64,000 nt of DNA from Siderastrea siderea (GCA_964030785.1 OZ034969.1:47813701-47877700); one strand, 5' to 3'; shown: positions 1 through 9,699, numbered from the stretch's first letter. Numbers and translations are program-made. The notes: a model not told the origin generated them from the letters alone.

Positions 1-1125
1 AAGATCTTGGCAAGAACATTGAAGATCTTGACAAGAATTTTGAAGATCCTTAAAAATTCTTGGCAAGAACATCAAAGATCTTGACAAGAATTTTGAAGAT
101 CCTTAAAGATCTTGGCAAGAACATTGGAGATCTTGACAAGAATTTTGGAGATCCTTAAAGATCTTGGCAAGAACTTTGAAGCTCTTGGCAAGAACTTTGA
201 AGATCTTGAGAGCAATTTTGACGATCCTTAAAGATCTTGGTAAGAATTTTGAAGATCCTTGAAGATCTTTGCAAGAACTTTGAATATCCTTGTAGATCTT
301 GGCTAGAATTTTGAAGATCTTTGTAGATCCTTGAAGATCTTGGCAAGAAATTGAAAGATCTTTGTAGATCCTTGAGGATCTTGGCAAGAAAATAAAAGAT
401 CCTTGAAGATCTTGGTAAGAACCTTGAATATCCTTGAAGATCTTGGCAAGAATTTTGAAGATCCTTGAAGGTCCTTGAAGATTTTATAAAGATCTTTGTC
501 ACGATCCTCAGAAGGATCCTCAAAGGTCCTCATGGGAATCTTTAAGGATCCTTGAAGATCCTTCAAAGATTTTCACCAGGGTTGACTAAGTGACTCTTTA
601 GTGAAAAAAAAATACATAGAAAAAATACAAAGATCCTTGAAGATCTTTGCAAGAACTTTGAATATCCTTGTAGATCTTGGCAAGAATTTTGACGATCTTT
701 GTAGATCCTTGAAGATCTTGGCAAGAAATTGAAAGATCTTTGTAGATCCTTGAGGATCTTGGCAAGAAAATAAAAGATCCTTGAAGATCTTGGTAAGAAC
801 CTTGAATATCCTTGAAGATCTTGGCAAGAATTTTGAAGATCCTTGAAGGTCCTTGAAGATTTTAAAAAGATCTTTGTCAAGATCCTCAGAAGGATCCTCA
901 AAGGTCCTCATGGGGATCTTTAAGGATTCTTGAAGATCTTGGCAAGAATTTTGAAGATCCTTGAAGGTCCTTGAAGATTTTATAAAGATCTTTGTCAAGA
1001 TCCTCAGAAGGATCCTCAAAGGTCCTCATGGGGATCTTTAAGGATCCTTGAAGATCCTTCAAAGATTTTCACCAGGGTTGACTAAGTGACTCTCTAGTGA
1101 AAAAAAAAATACATAAAAGAAGTTA
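1..1125. repeat. GATCTTGGCAAGAA / GATCCTTGAAG minisatellite with higher-order repeat
   Basis: The whole stretch is built from short units alternating GATCTTGGCAAGAA and GATCCTTGAAG, with sub-periods that add to roughly 50 bp. A longer unit is superimposed: the segment around CACCAGGGTTGACTAAGTG at 575 recurs at 1070, an offset of 495 bp, each time followed by an A-rich tract and an ACATA motif. Open frames seen on the minus strand here (Lys/Ile/Phe-rich repeated peptides) are low-complexity products of the repeat and are not called as genes. The array is cut by the left edge of the window. Confidence 0.9.
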
Positions 1126-1734
1126 ATTACAACTAAAAAGTTGCCCTCGTGCAATTTACTCAGAAGATATCAACTGGAGTTCAGTTAATACAACCACCTT
1201 TGTGTCAACCCGAAATTATTTTGCGGGATAACCGAAAAATTGTTTCTATGGATAAAAGCGAACAATTCATTAAATACCTTGTTGTTATTTGTCTTGAGTC
1301 CTTAGTTCCATGAGCTCTATTTTCATAACATATTTTACAAGATTAATACCAAATGAATGTACATGGCTACAGCACCAGGGAGAACAATAGATATCTCCCA
1401 AAGGTCAACTGCAATTTTGGAGAAAACACATTTATTTTAAGTGGTGGCAAACTTTTTAATGAACTAATCCCTTACAGATATCAAATGCTGAAAATATGCA
1501 GACGTTCTGACTCTTGCCTAGCATTAGGGACTTCTTTTTAGCTTTTTAGAATACTTTTTAGTATTTTACAACCTGTAGAAAATTAATGTATTTTTTAGCT
1601 TTTTATCCTCTCTGCCGAAATGTAATTTTTTAGGATCTTAGGATAGATTTTTTAGCTTTTTAAAAAACCTTCTAGAATTTGTAATTTTTTTTCACCTTCA
1701 TATGAAATATTCTATACATTTAATATGTATTTTT
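1126..1734. other. AT-rich intergenic sequence, no gene seen
   Basis: No domain-bearing frame or convincing exon is visible. The part from about 1540 to 1700 contains several copies of TTTTTAGCTTTTTA in T-rich sequence, a simple degenerate repeat. Confidence 0.5.
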
Positions 1735-1840
1735 AGATGCAGGGCCCCTTTGGATACCAGCCTTTGAGCTGAATGGGCCAGCCTGCTAAAATAAATTAAA
1801 GCTATCTACCTAACTACAGATACCTACCTACCTACCTAAT
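1735..1840 (+). mobile_element. Probable 3' tail of a non-LTR retrotransposon with CTAC microsatellite
   Basis: A short unit with the look of a retroposon 3' end (a G/C-richer block at 1743-1785, then AATAAATTAAAG) runs straight into an imperfect CTAC/CTAA microsatellite. Ending in a short tandem repeat is typical of CR1/L2/RTE-type elements. No reverse transcriptase is attached, so this would be a 5'-truncated fragment. The call is by pattern only. Confidence 0.3.
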
Positions 1841-2208
1841 TTTTGCTCAGTTTATGGGACCGATTAAAAACAGTTAAGTTTAAAACAAACATTATATGCA
1901 GCCATATAATGTAATTTTATATCGAGCCATTTTATTGGTTAATTAATCGTAGCACGTGTCACGTCAGTTGTTTGGATGGAGCAGGGTTTGGCAGATCACC
2001 TTGGAGTCTCCAATCAGATGCAAGTAGGCGGGCTCACTGTTATTATTTAGATTACTGGCGCTGTTAATTGCGGCCTCCTTACCATTCAGCGTCAACGCCA
2101 TCTCCTTAATTAACTTTCAAGCTTTAAAGGCAAGTATACTCATCAGATTATTATTTTTTGCTTCTCTGTTGTGAGCCTGGGATTTAGGTTTTTGTTTGCC
2201 GTTACTTT

Positions 2209-2791
2209 ATGGGTAAAGCACGTGTCTTAATTCTGGGCCATTCTTTTATCCGTCGCCTTCACGCGTTTATAACGCGTTCACACGATAACGAGTATACTAC
2301 CAAGTTAGGCATTTCAACACCAGATTTTATTTGCAAATGGCACGGTGTTGGGGGTCGAACGGTTGCCAAAGTTTTGAAATATGACTTAAGTGTCGTGAAG
2401 GAATTTGGCCCCGATATCATCATTTTGCAGCTAGGGACAAATGATCTGGTCAATTCCTCTCCACTTACAGTGGGTTCCTCCCTCGAACACTTAGTCACCG
2501 TATTGCACGACGTCTACAAGGTGGACCTAATTTGTGTCTGCCAAACCCTCCCGCCGTTCCTCTTTAGAAGTTTTATTTAACAAGAATGTTGGGTTATTGA
2601 CTAGATACCTAAAAACGGTACTTGAGCCCATCCCATATGCATTCTTTTGGTCTCACAGGGGATTTTGGAAAACAAAGAGTGCATTCTTGTCCCAAGATGG
2701 TGTTCATTTGAATGGTAGGGGGCAACATAAATTTTATCGTGGTTTACGAGGGGCAGTGCTCAGATGCTTGCGTTTACTTGATGACATTTAA
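2209..2791 (+). pseudogene. SGNH/GDSL-type hydrolase, frameshifted
   Basis: Frame 2209-2580 begins MGKARVLILGHSFIRRLH, matching block I of SGNH hydrolases (here G-H-S with the nucleophile Ser). Around residues 83-87 it carries LGTND, the block III motif with the conserved Asn. The reading then moves by one base near 2540-2575 into the frame ending at 2791, which holds DGVHLN, the block V Asp-x-x-His pair. All blocks are therefore present but split over two frames, indicating a single indel. SGNH-like domains are known passengers of some retroelements, including certain YR and CR1-type elements; the role there is unproven. Its position ahead of Gag and on the same strand suggests it belongs to the retrotransposon rather than to the host. 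Confidence 0.7.
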
Positions 2792-3362
2792 AGTTTTATT
2801 CTAAAATACTGGTCGCCAGTTCTGTGGTTCATTTTCATGGCTTTTTTGCTGTGTTGCGTCCGCAGCTGTTTTTGTTTTGCAGTCCGACTTTATCTCCTGA
2901 CATGTACAATTTGGGCTATGCCCTTATCTTGTCGGCTGTCTTTTTGTTCCTTTTATCTTAATGGGGCATACTACTTATCGTACTTTTAATGGCAGTTTTG
3001 TTATTTTTTACATTCCTGCCGTGATTTCTGCCCCCTTGATTGACGCATAGAGTATTGTCTGCCATGAGAGCAGGACGTTTCCATTCAAGTGTACAACCCC
3101 TTTCCGGCCGCTTTTCGCGTGCCCAATTGCACTTGGTTACTGTCCTTGCTCTGTTTTGTATTTGATCCGGAACTTGGCTTTGACTTGCTTAGCAAATGTT
3201 ATGTATATATATATATATTTTTTTTCTCTTCTATACCTGTCTTAAATCGTGTCGCGCATTGGCATTTTAGTTCTGCCCTCTCGTTTCCCTCAGGGACCTG
3301 CATGAACTCTCCTTTGTCGAGTTGTGCATTCTAATTTAACTTAACTACACCTTCTGAAAGCT
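2792..3362 (+). other. Linker between hydrolase and Gag frames
   Basis: No coding potential is recognised. The stretch is T-rich with a short TATATA run near 3202-3218. It is probably internal retrotransposon sequence, perhaps holding the leader for the Gag frame. Confidence 0.4.
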
Positions 3363-4454
3363 ATGTCTTCTCGTAAGCGCCCGGCGTCCGGCAGCACCTC
3401 ACGCGGTCGTCCCAAACGTGCTCGAACGATGCCCTCGGCTTCGCCAGCAACGACTGTTCCTCCTGAGTCAGCTACAGAGCCTAGTACAAACATCGATCTG
3501 GGAGCTTTAACTGCAACACTCACGGCCGCTGTGACCAGCGCAGTGCAAGCCGCCATGCAATCGCCACATCTGCCCGCAGGCAAATCACATGCCAGTGAAA
3601 ACACGAGTACCACCATGGATCCCGTGTCAGTAGAAGAGGCGGTGTCCGAACAGTTGGCTGTAATAACATCTCCTACGGCAGGTACAAAGGAGCCCTGCTC
3701 CTCTGGGGCTTCTTCTAACTTAGATAGCTCAGGAAAACTAGTTTTTTCCAGTCTTGCCCTTGAGCTGGGAGGAGGCGTTTCGGATAAGGCCAAAGTTTGG
3801 GCTGATGAGTACGTGGATCCCGGTATCCTACTTTCAGTCACCCCTAGTCCCAATCGTTACTCCATATCAATCAATACTTCTACTCCCAGCCAGGGTGCAC
3901 AGCTTACTCTCGAGCCTTGTAAGCCTCCAAGAAAGATCACTAATATTAATCAATGGATCTCTGCGTTCAATACTTTCGTTGCAAGTTATGTAGTTAGGTT
4001 TCCTCTCGAGGCACCTAAGCTTATGAAATATTGCGAAATCGTTAGAGATATTGCCGCTAAATTCGGCGATTGGGTATTTTACGACGAGCAATTTCGCCTT
4101 CTACGGCAAACTGCTCCTAATAAGTATCCTTGGGACGCAGTGCATTGGGAGCTATGGCTAAAGGTGACTTTTCGTGGCCGACAAACGCCCTCAAATGGTG
4201 ACAGGCCTCAAGGAAATCGACCCCGATCCCATCAGTCGCCATTTCCAAAAGGAACATGTTGGACATTTCAGGCGGGTCGCTTCTGTGGGGGTGGGTGTAA
4301 ATTCGACCATAAATGCTATAAATGCGGGGCAAAACACCCCGCCACGCGCTGTAATGCCGAGGGTCAAAAACGCGCTATTGCACAATCTCCCTTACCAGCT
4401 TCCCCACAAAATTCCACAGCCCCCAATAACGCCCGTCAGGGCCGATCGACTTGA
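3363..4454 (+). CDS. gag: Gag-like protein of YR retrotransposon
   Basis: A 363-residue frame opens with ATG and a strongly basic N-terminus rich in Lys, Arg and Ser, followed by a long Ser/Thr/Ala-rich region. A folded-looking segment with many aromatic residues lies around positions 190-275. Near the C-terminus (about 296-330) a Cys/His cluster runs C-W-T-F-Q-A-G-R-F-C-G-G-G-C-K-F-D-H followed by C-Y-K-C and a further C, resembling CCCH/CCHC zinc fingers of DIRS-type Gag proteins. That fits packaging of the element RNA. The final 280 bases overlap the RT frame, which is in a different phase. No frameshift or internal stop is seen. Confidence 0.75.
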   Translation: MSSRKRPASGSTSRGRPKRARTMPSASPATTVPPESATEPSTNIDLGALTATLTAAVTSAVQAAMQSPHLPAGKSHASENTSTTMDPVSVEEAVSEQLAVITSPTAGTKEPCSSGASSNLDSSGKLVFSSLALELGGGVSDKAKVWADEYVDPGILLSVTPSPNRYSISINTSTPSQGAQLTLEPCKPPRKITNINQWISAFNTFVASYVVRFPLEAPKLMKYCEIVRDIAAKFGDWVFYDEQFRLLRQTAPNKYPWDAVHWELWLKVTFRGRQTPSNGDRPQGNRPRSHQSPFPKGTCWTFQAGRFCGGGCKFDHKCYKCGAKHPATRCNAEGQKRAIAQSPLPASPQNSTAPNNARQGRST

Positions 4455-6003
4455 GGCACTTTTAAATGGCTACCCTTTTCAGTTAAAAGATTATATACTT
4501 CGCGGTTTTAATTTGGGTTTTCATGTCCACTTCGAAGGTGAGAGGCGCGTTTTTGAACCTCCTAATCTAAAGGGTGCTATTGCGCGACCGGACATCGTTC
4601 GCGAAAAACTCAACAAAGAAATTACTGCTGGACGAATAGCCGGTCCTTTTCAGACTCCTCCTTTCCTTGACATGTTCTGCTCACCTTTAGGCATAGTACC
4701 AAAGAAGAATCCTGGGGAATTCCGATTAATTCATCATTTGTCCTTTCCTCAGGGTTCTTCGATAAATGACTTTATTCCTAGCGAATTTTCTTCGGTTTCT
4801 TATGCAACCATTAACGACGCTATCTCTGCCCTAAAGCGCGCGGGGAGGGGTTGCTTTATGGCTAAAACTGATATCAAATCAGCCTTTCGGATCATCCCAG
4901 TACACCCAGACGATCACCCTTTGTTGGGTATGAAATGGGAAAATTTTTACTATTACGATCGTTGCTTGGTAATGGGCTGTTCTTCATCCTGTGCAATTTT
5001 TGAAAGTTTTAGCACTGCACTCGAATGGATTGCTATCTATCGTCTGGGGGCCTCCAACGTATTACATATACTCGACGATTTTTTGTTTATCGCTGACACT
5101 AAAGAGAAGTGTCAGTTAGATCTGACTAACTTTCTGGGTATATGTCAATTCCTTGGCGTCCCCATCGCCGAGGAAAAAACAGTCGGTCCCAATACCTCGC
5201 TACAGTTTGCAGGCATTACGCTTGACTCTGTGTTGCAAGAGGCTAGGCTCCCAGAAGATAAGCTTCGAAAATGTCACGCACTCTTAACCTCGTTTTACTC
5301 ACGTCGGAAGGTGACTCTTAAGGAGCTCCAATCACTAATCGGCCTTCTGAATTTTACTTGCTCAGTCATCCTACCAGGCCGAGCTTTCCTCCGTCGCCTT
5401 ATTGATCTTACGATAGGTCTAAAGCACCCACATCACCGCATACGTTTAAGCAAAGACGCTAAGGCCGATTTAAAGGTTTGGATGCGATTTCTGGCCGGTT
5501 TCAATGGCCGAGCTTTCTTTTTAGACGACCTGTGGGTCACGTCAACTACGCTGGAGCTCTTCACTGACGCAGCCGGTTCGAAGGGCTACGGCGCAGTTTT
5601 CGGCAGGAAATGGTTTTATGGTTCATGGCCTGAGTCATGGAGCTCCTTAAATATCACTTTCCTCGAGTTTTTTCCCATAGTCCTCGCATTACATATTTGG
5701 GGGTCAACAATGGCCAATAAATGTGTTTGTTTTGTGACAGACAATTCAGCGCTGGTTGATGTTATTAACCGGCAGACTTCAAAACATAAGCTCATTATGT
5801 TACTCGTCCGGGATTTAGTACTTACTTCGCTCAAGTACAACATTCTATTTCGGGCTCGTCACATCGCGGGTATTCATAATTCTTGTGCTGATTTATTATC
5901 CCGCTTGCAGGTCAATCAGTTCAAACAAATTTTTCGAGAGGCGGACGAAATGCCAACTCCAATACCAGAAAACCTTCAGCCGAAGAGCTGGTCGCTTCCC
6001 TGA
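4174..6003 (+). CDS. Reverse transcriptase-RNase H of YR retrotransposon
   Basis: This frame copies element RNA into DNA. Numbering from 4174, RT motifs include FRLIHHLSFP near residue 185, the K-T-D-I-K-S-A-F motif near 230, the G-C-S-S-S-C-A-I-F motif near 270 and the polymerase active site ILDDFL with aspartates 301-302; IL-D-D is the usual form in DIRS elements. RNase H follows, with FTDAAG (D465), LEFF (E498), VTDNSA (D523) and a late aspartate in SCADLLSR (D573), so the acidic catalytic set is intact. The first codon at 4174 is GTG, and the conserved part begins only around 4440, within or just after the Gag overlap. Expression may therefore use +1 frameshifting from Gag or an internal ATG. 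The frame is undamaged. Confidence 0.85.
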   Translation: MADKRPQMVTGLKEIDPDPISRHFQKEHVGHFRRVASVGVGVNSTINAINAGQNTPPRAVMPRVKNALLHNLPYQLPHKIPQPPITPVRADRLEALLNGYPFQLKDYILRGFNLGFHVHFEGERRVFEPPNLKGAIARPDIVREKLNKEITAGRIAGPFQTPPFLDMFCSPLGIVPKKNPGEFRLIHHLSFPQGSSINDFIPSEFSSVSYATINDAISALKRAGRGCFMAKTDIKSAFRIIPVHPDDHPLLGMKWENFYYYDRCLVMGCSSSCAIFESFSTALEWIAIYRLGASNVLHILDDFLFIADTKEKCQLDLTNFLGICQFLGVPIAEEKTVGPNTSLQFAGITLDSVLQEARLPEDKLRKCHALLTSFYSRRKVTLKELQSLIGLLNFTCSVILPGRAFLRRLIDLTIGLKHPHHRIRLSKDAKADLKVWMRFLAGFNGRAFFLDDLWVTSTTLELFTDAAGSKGYGAVFGRKWFYGSWPESWSSLNITFLEFFPIVLALHIWGSTMANKCVCFVTDNSALVDVINRQTSKHKLIMLLVRDLVLTSLKYNILFRARHIAGIHNSCADLLSRLQVNQFKQIFREADEMPTPIPENLQPKSWSLP

Positions 6004-6129
6004 ACGACCTTCTTTCCTCAGCCCTGTCCGCAGGGTCACAAAAGTTGTATTCACGAGCTTGGACAGTTTTCCGTGACTTTTACGAACACTTCGTTTCCCC
6101 TCACTCTATTAAGCTGCGCCTTTCTACAG

Positions 6130-6138
6130 CTACGATTG
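6130..6138. repeat. Left 9-bp target-site duplication CTACGATTG
   Basis: The same nine bases CTACGATTG directly follow the insert at 7728-7736. Joining the flanks through one copy continues the recombinase reading frame, which confirms the insertion boundaries. Confidence 0.9.
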
Positions 6139-7727
6139 GGTTAAGTGGAAAACGCGGAGTGCGGAGTGCGGAGTGTGGAAAATGCGGAGTGTGGAAAACG
6201 CGGAGTGTGGAAAATGAGGAGTGTGGAAAACGCGGAGTGTAGAAAATGCGGAGTGTGGAAAATGCGGAGTGTAGAAAATGCGGAGTGTAGAAAATGCGGA
6301 GTGTGGAAAATGCGGAGTGTTAAAGAAAAATATATTAAACGGAAAAAAAGAAAAAATAAGGTAATATCGCCACACGTGCTTAATTATATAAGGTATAACA
6401 CCCTATATAGCTCCCCTGCCCACTGTACAGACCCTGAAAAGGGCAAAGTACTCTTAACAAAATGAAAAAACACAACATTTATTTTTTCCTTATTTTCAAA
6501 ATCGCGAAATTAAGTACTCGTAAACACGTCTTTCGAATTCTATAGAAATAAAGTACACGTGAAAATTAATGAAAATTAATGAATATAAAAAGCTTGTATG
6601 GAAAGGGAAATTTAAAAAAAATCTTTAATTCCGCTATATTCTTGGTAAGATCGTTATAAATGTTTAATTAAAGGTGATATCTTCACACGGACACAAGTAA
6701 CAAGGTATAACACTCTACAAAACTCCTTCATGCATCATTGCATTTTAACGCGCGTAGCATTATTGTGAATCAACGATATTAACAATCAGTCCATGTTCCT
6801 TGAAAAAGCGATGCATGATTGAGTTTCATTGCTAAATCGTACATTATTTTTTTGTAGCTATGAAAAACAGTAACGAATACTGCCAATCAAACAAATCCAC
6901 GCGTGTAGCATTACTGTTTATTAACGATATTAACAATCAGTCCATGTTCTTTTAGCATTTCCTTCTGGCTTTCATCAAGTGAGTGGTAGGTGCTGAAGTC
7001 GATATGTACACGTCCGTCAAAAACAGGGTTTTTTGGCGTGATATGCGCAGGGCTGGGATGGTAATAGGTATTGGTAAAGTCTGTGCTGTACACCAACGCC
7101 CCTGTGTTGTCGTCCCTGCGTACCTGCCGACGGTCGACGTGCTTGACCACGATGTTGTGTGGTGGCTGACGAAATTTTTCTGCAAAATTGTCACCGCATC
7201 CGTAGCACTTCTTCACACTTTTTTTCTGAACCGGAAACAACTACTATCGCTTAACTGGAAATAAAAACTACACATCTTCATTTATTTCTCTAGAATTCGA
7301 AAGACGTGTTTTACGAGCACTAAATTCCGCGGTTTTTAAAACAAACAAACAAAAAAAATTATTTTTTTCATTTCGTTAAGAGTACTGTGCTTTTCCAGGG
7401 TCCGCACAGGGGGCATGGGACGGGAAGGAGTTATATTGGGTGTTATACCTACGTGTGGCGATATGACCCTATTTTTTTCTTTTAAGCTTTTTACATATTT
7501 TTCTTTAACACTCCGCATTTTCCACACTTTGTATTTTCTACACTCCGCATTTTCCACACTCCGCATTTTCCACACTCCGCATTTTCTACACTCCGCATTT
7601 TCTACACTCCGCATTTTCCACACTCCGCATTTTCTACACTCCGCGTTTTCCACACTCCGCGTTTTCCACACTCCCATTTTCCACACTCCGCACTCCGCAC
7701 TCCGCACTCCGCGTTTTCCACTTAACC
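6139..7727. mobile_element. DNA transposon with long tandem-repeat terminal inverted repeats (possible Mutator-like)
   Basis: The element starts GGTTAAGTGGAAAACGCGG and ends with its exact complement. Each outer arm (6139-6325 and about 7508-7727) is a tandem array of a 16-bp unit close to GTGGAAAATGCGGAGT. The inverted similarity continues inward past the arrays through AATTCTATAGAAATAAAG near 6538-6553, giving arms of about 420-450 bp. The 9-bp target duplication is in the range of Mutator-like elements (8-10 bp) but also near Merlin and P-type sizes, so the superfamily is not settled. The only coding remnant is a 109-residue frame on the minus strand, so it is probably non-autonomous. Confidence 0.85.
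6911..7240 (-). CDS. Cys-cluster protein fragment carried by the inserted transposon
   Basis: The frame has 109 residues. Near the N-terminus it reads KKCYGCGDNFAEKFRQPP, a C-x2-C pair within a basic segment, followed by NIVVKHVDRRQVRR and an aromatic stretch NTYYHPSPAHI; the C-terminus is KEHGLIVNIVNKQ. I do not recognise a named family. The composition resembles C-terminal tails of transposon proteins seen repeatedly in cnidarian genomes, which is recollection rather than a search. The first codon is TTG, so it is likely a 3' exon or truncated gene. Bases for its C-terminal end are duplicated about 150 bp downstream, near 6750-6800. Confidence 0.4.
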   Translation of the reverse strand: MFPVQKKSVKKCYGCGDNFAEKFRQPPHNIVVKHVDRRQVRRDDNTGALVYSTDFTNTYYHPSPAHITPKNPVFDGRVHIDFSTYHSLDESQKEMLKEHGLIVNIVNKQ

Positions 7728-7736
7728 CTACGATTG
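7728..7736. repeat. Right 9-bp target-site duplication CTACGATTG
   Basis: This is the second copy of the target duplication that flanks the 6139-7727 transposon. Confidence 0.9.
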
Positions 7737-8311
7737 CACTTTTTATCTCTTATCTTCGCGCCCGGAAATTAGCCGCTTCTACTATAACATCTTACTTATC
7801 AGCCATCAGCTATGTACACAAGATGAAAGGCCTACGTGACCCAACTAAGGCATTTTTGATTCAAAAACTTTTGATAGCGGTCAGTAAACAAAGGTCACCC
7901 GACACTAGACTTCCCATTACAAAACCCGTTCTTTTTCAACTTGTGTGTTCACTGCAGCACACCAACTCTTCGGCAGTTCAGCGTACTTTTTTTACTGCTA
8001 TGTTTCTAACAGCCTTTTATGGATTTTTCCGCATAGGCGAACTAGCTAGCAAGAGCCCTGAGTCCGGCGACTCAGTTGTCCAATTCAAAAGCCTCTCATT
8101 TTTATCGATGGACGGTTGCACACGATCTCTTAAGATAACAAACACAACACCAGCAACCGGCCGGTGGACATTATTATTGCACGCGATTCTGCTTCGCCCT
8201 TCTGCCCAGTGCAGGCGATGCTCGATTATTGCAAAGTGAGGCGTTTTTCGCCAGGTCCGCTTTTCTACCTACACAACCGCCCCATCACCGTTAAAATCGC
8301 GATAGATTGTA

Positions 8312-8726
8312 CTCGACCGTGTGCCATTTGAATTTATGTGTTAAAATAAGCGGGTCACCTGAAGCTTGTTTAGGAGGAAATGACCATTTATTTCTCTGAA
8401 CAGCTCAGCTTTCATAGAAATTAACCTATCAGACAAGTAATTTGAAGTGGGCACAGAAAATGATGCGCAGAGAGGATGCACAAAGCAATTGAATGGAATC
8501 CTCCTATTTTGCCAGAACTTCATTTGTACAAGGTATCTATTCTTTATCTGCCTTGGATGGTGATGGCACATGAGGAGGCATTAACCTTATATTAGTTGTG
8601 ATTTTTTATCATTCTTCCCCAACTCAAGTAAAGGTACATGTTTTACCTTTTAAAATGGTAGAATATTTAATGATCACAATCTACAGAAACTAATATATCT
8701 TTTTATATTTCTTCTAAGTACTGAAG
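8312..8726. other. Intergenic stretch, no gene recognised
   Basis: This lies between the truncated retrotransposon and the HEPN exon. T-rich sequence before 8727 ends in a possible splice acceptor (TTTCTTCTAAG or the following GAAG), which would suit an upstream 5' exon that I cannot place. Confidence 0.4.
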
Positions 8727-9338
8727 ATGATGGTGTCTGATGAGGAGAAAAGATGGATTGTTGTGGGAATTGCCATGTGTCAAGTTGCTGCTCCAGTTTT
8801 GCGGGATTTTGTCAAACAAGGAATGGACACTCATTACACAAACCTTGATGCCTACTGCAATGGCCTGACCACACCCTGCACTCTAAAGACACTGACTTAT
8901 CATCAGGTCAATACTGATCCCATCCTTAAAAACCTGAAATTTCAGAATGTGAACAACAATCTCCAGTTTCATGGTAGAAACAGAAGCCTCTACAACTATG
9001 GTATCAACAGTTCAGTAGACCTGGCCAAGTTATATCTGCCAGATTATCTCGCTCAGTTTTCAGCCTTTGATGAGTCACTGGACTTGACTGCCATTCTTCG
9101 CTTGTTGGGGTTCAAAAACTACTTGCCTTCTCCTGTGTTCTCCTTTCTCACTCAGACGTCAGCTGATGATGTCAGGGAAAATGTAAGGAACAAGTGGGGC
9201 CACTTCGATGTGACTGAATGGACTGAAGCCTTCTCCAAGGATTGTTTTTCTAAGCTGGAGGCATTGTGAAATGTCTGGGGCTGACTGGTGGTCTGGAGAA
9301 GACAATAATAGATCAACTCACTGACTGGCAAACAAAAG
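8727..9338 (+). pseudogene. HEPN (DZIP3-type) domain exon, frameshifted near its end
   Basis: The 180-residue frame 8727-9269 starts with DEEKRWIVVGIAMCQVAAPV. It contains INSSVDLAKLYLPDYLAQF, a helix followed by a DESLDLTAIL stretch, and ends with VRNKWGHFDVTEW. The R-x4-H motif (R154, H159) is the catalytic signature of HEPN ribonuclease-like domains, and the overall pattern is that of the DZIP3/hRUL138 HEPN family found widely in coral immune-type proteins (family assignment from memory). A stop appears at 9267-9269, but one base over the frame continues as VKCLGLTGG and TIIDQLTDW to a donor AAAG|GTATAA at 9338/9339. This indicates an indel near 9265 and a phase-1 exon end. It may join the coiled-coil exon at 18537. 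Probably a pseudogene, unless the indel is a sequencing error. Confidence 0.7.
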
Positions 9339-9519
9339 GTATAATTCCTGATTTTTTTTTTGCAAGGTACTCGGTACAGATCATTCTCCCTTGAACTTGT
9401 TGTGCAAACAAGTAAGACTCCCCTGCTCACTTTATCCCAGTTCATCCGCTCTTACCCCTAACTATCACACAGCTCATGCCTTCCCCCCATCTCAACCCTA
9501 GAACAACCCCGTGTAAAAT

Positions 9520-9665
9520 ACCTTCATGGAATTCCATGGAATTCGATGGAATATTTTCCATGGAATTCCATGGAGTATTAGGACATGGATTTCCATGGAA
9601 TTCCAGGGAATATTTTCCAGGGAAGTAGCTTTCCATGGAGTTCCATGGAATTCCATGGAAAAAGA
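9520..9665. repeat. CCATGGAATTCC palindromic tandem repeat, copy 1
   Basis: Imperfect repeats of the 10-bp unit ATGGAATTCC (itself rich in palindromes) follow CCGTGTAAAATACC at 9509. The same CCGTGTAAAATA lead is found, inverted, beside the array at 16738-16886, so these are copies of one repeat family. Confidence 0.85.
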
Positions 9666-9699
9666 GTACCAGGACGAGTTTCATTGAAGGTGACCCAGA

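Larger units (their letters stand above)
2150..8311 (+). mobile_element. Tyrosine-recombinase (DIRS/Ngaro-like) retrotransposon, decayed and interrupted
   Basis: Four coding blocks lie in order on the + strand: SGNH hydrolase (broken), Gag, RT-RNase H, tyrosine recombinase (YR). RT-RH followed by a YR, with no integrase and no aspartic protease, is the hallmark of DIRS-order elements, which integrate as circular DNA through the recombinase. The outer limits are approximate: I could not identify the split or inverted terminal repeats, and the YR frame is lost before its C-terminal catalytic residues, so the right end looks truncated near 8300. A younger DNA transposon (6139-7727) sits inside the YR gene. 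The copy is inactive. Confidence 0.8.
5892..8311 (+). pseudogene. Tyrosine recombinase, split by a transposon, frameshifted and truncated
   Basis: The N-terminal part lies in the frame open from 5892 to 6138 (SLNDLLSSALSAGSQKLYSR, a SAM-like core-binding region) and overlaps the end of RT-RH. It is interrupted at 6138 and resumes at 7737 with ISYLRARKLAASTITSYLSA. Removing the insert plus one 9-bp target copy keeps the frame. The first catalytic Arg is present in YGFFRIGEL (codon 8030-8032). Around 8165-8180 the frame shifts by one base; the other frame reads on with SPFCPVQAMLDYCK and HNRPITVK to about 8295, then leaves the family pattern. The box with His-x-x-Arg and the catalytic Tyr is missing, so this recombinase was dead even before or apart from the insertion. 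No ATG precedes the frame. Confidence 0.75.

Noticed and set aside
103..1019. Long minus-strand frames in the first kilobase
   Set aside because: They are translations of the GATCTTGGCAAGAA minisatellite, open in more than one phase, with low-complexity peptides.
6145..6465. Cys/Glu/Arg repeat ORFs such as those in the GTGGAAAATGCGG arms
   Set aside because: They are products of the 16-bp terminal repeats of a transposon, present on both strands.
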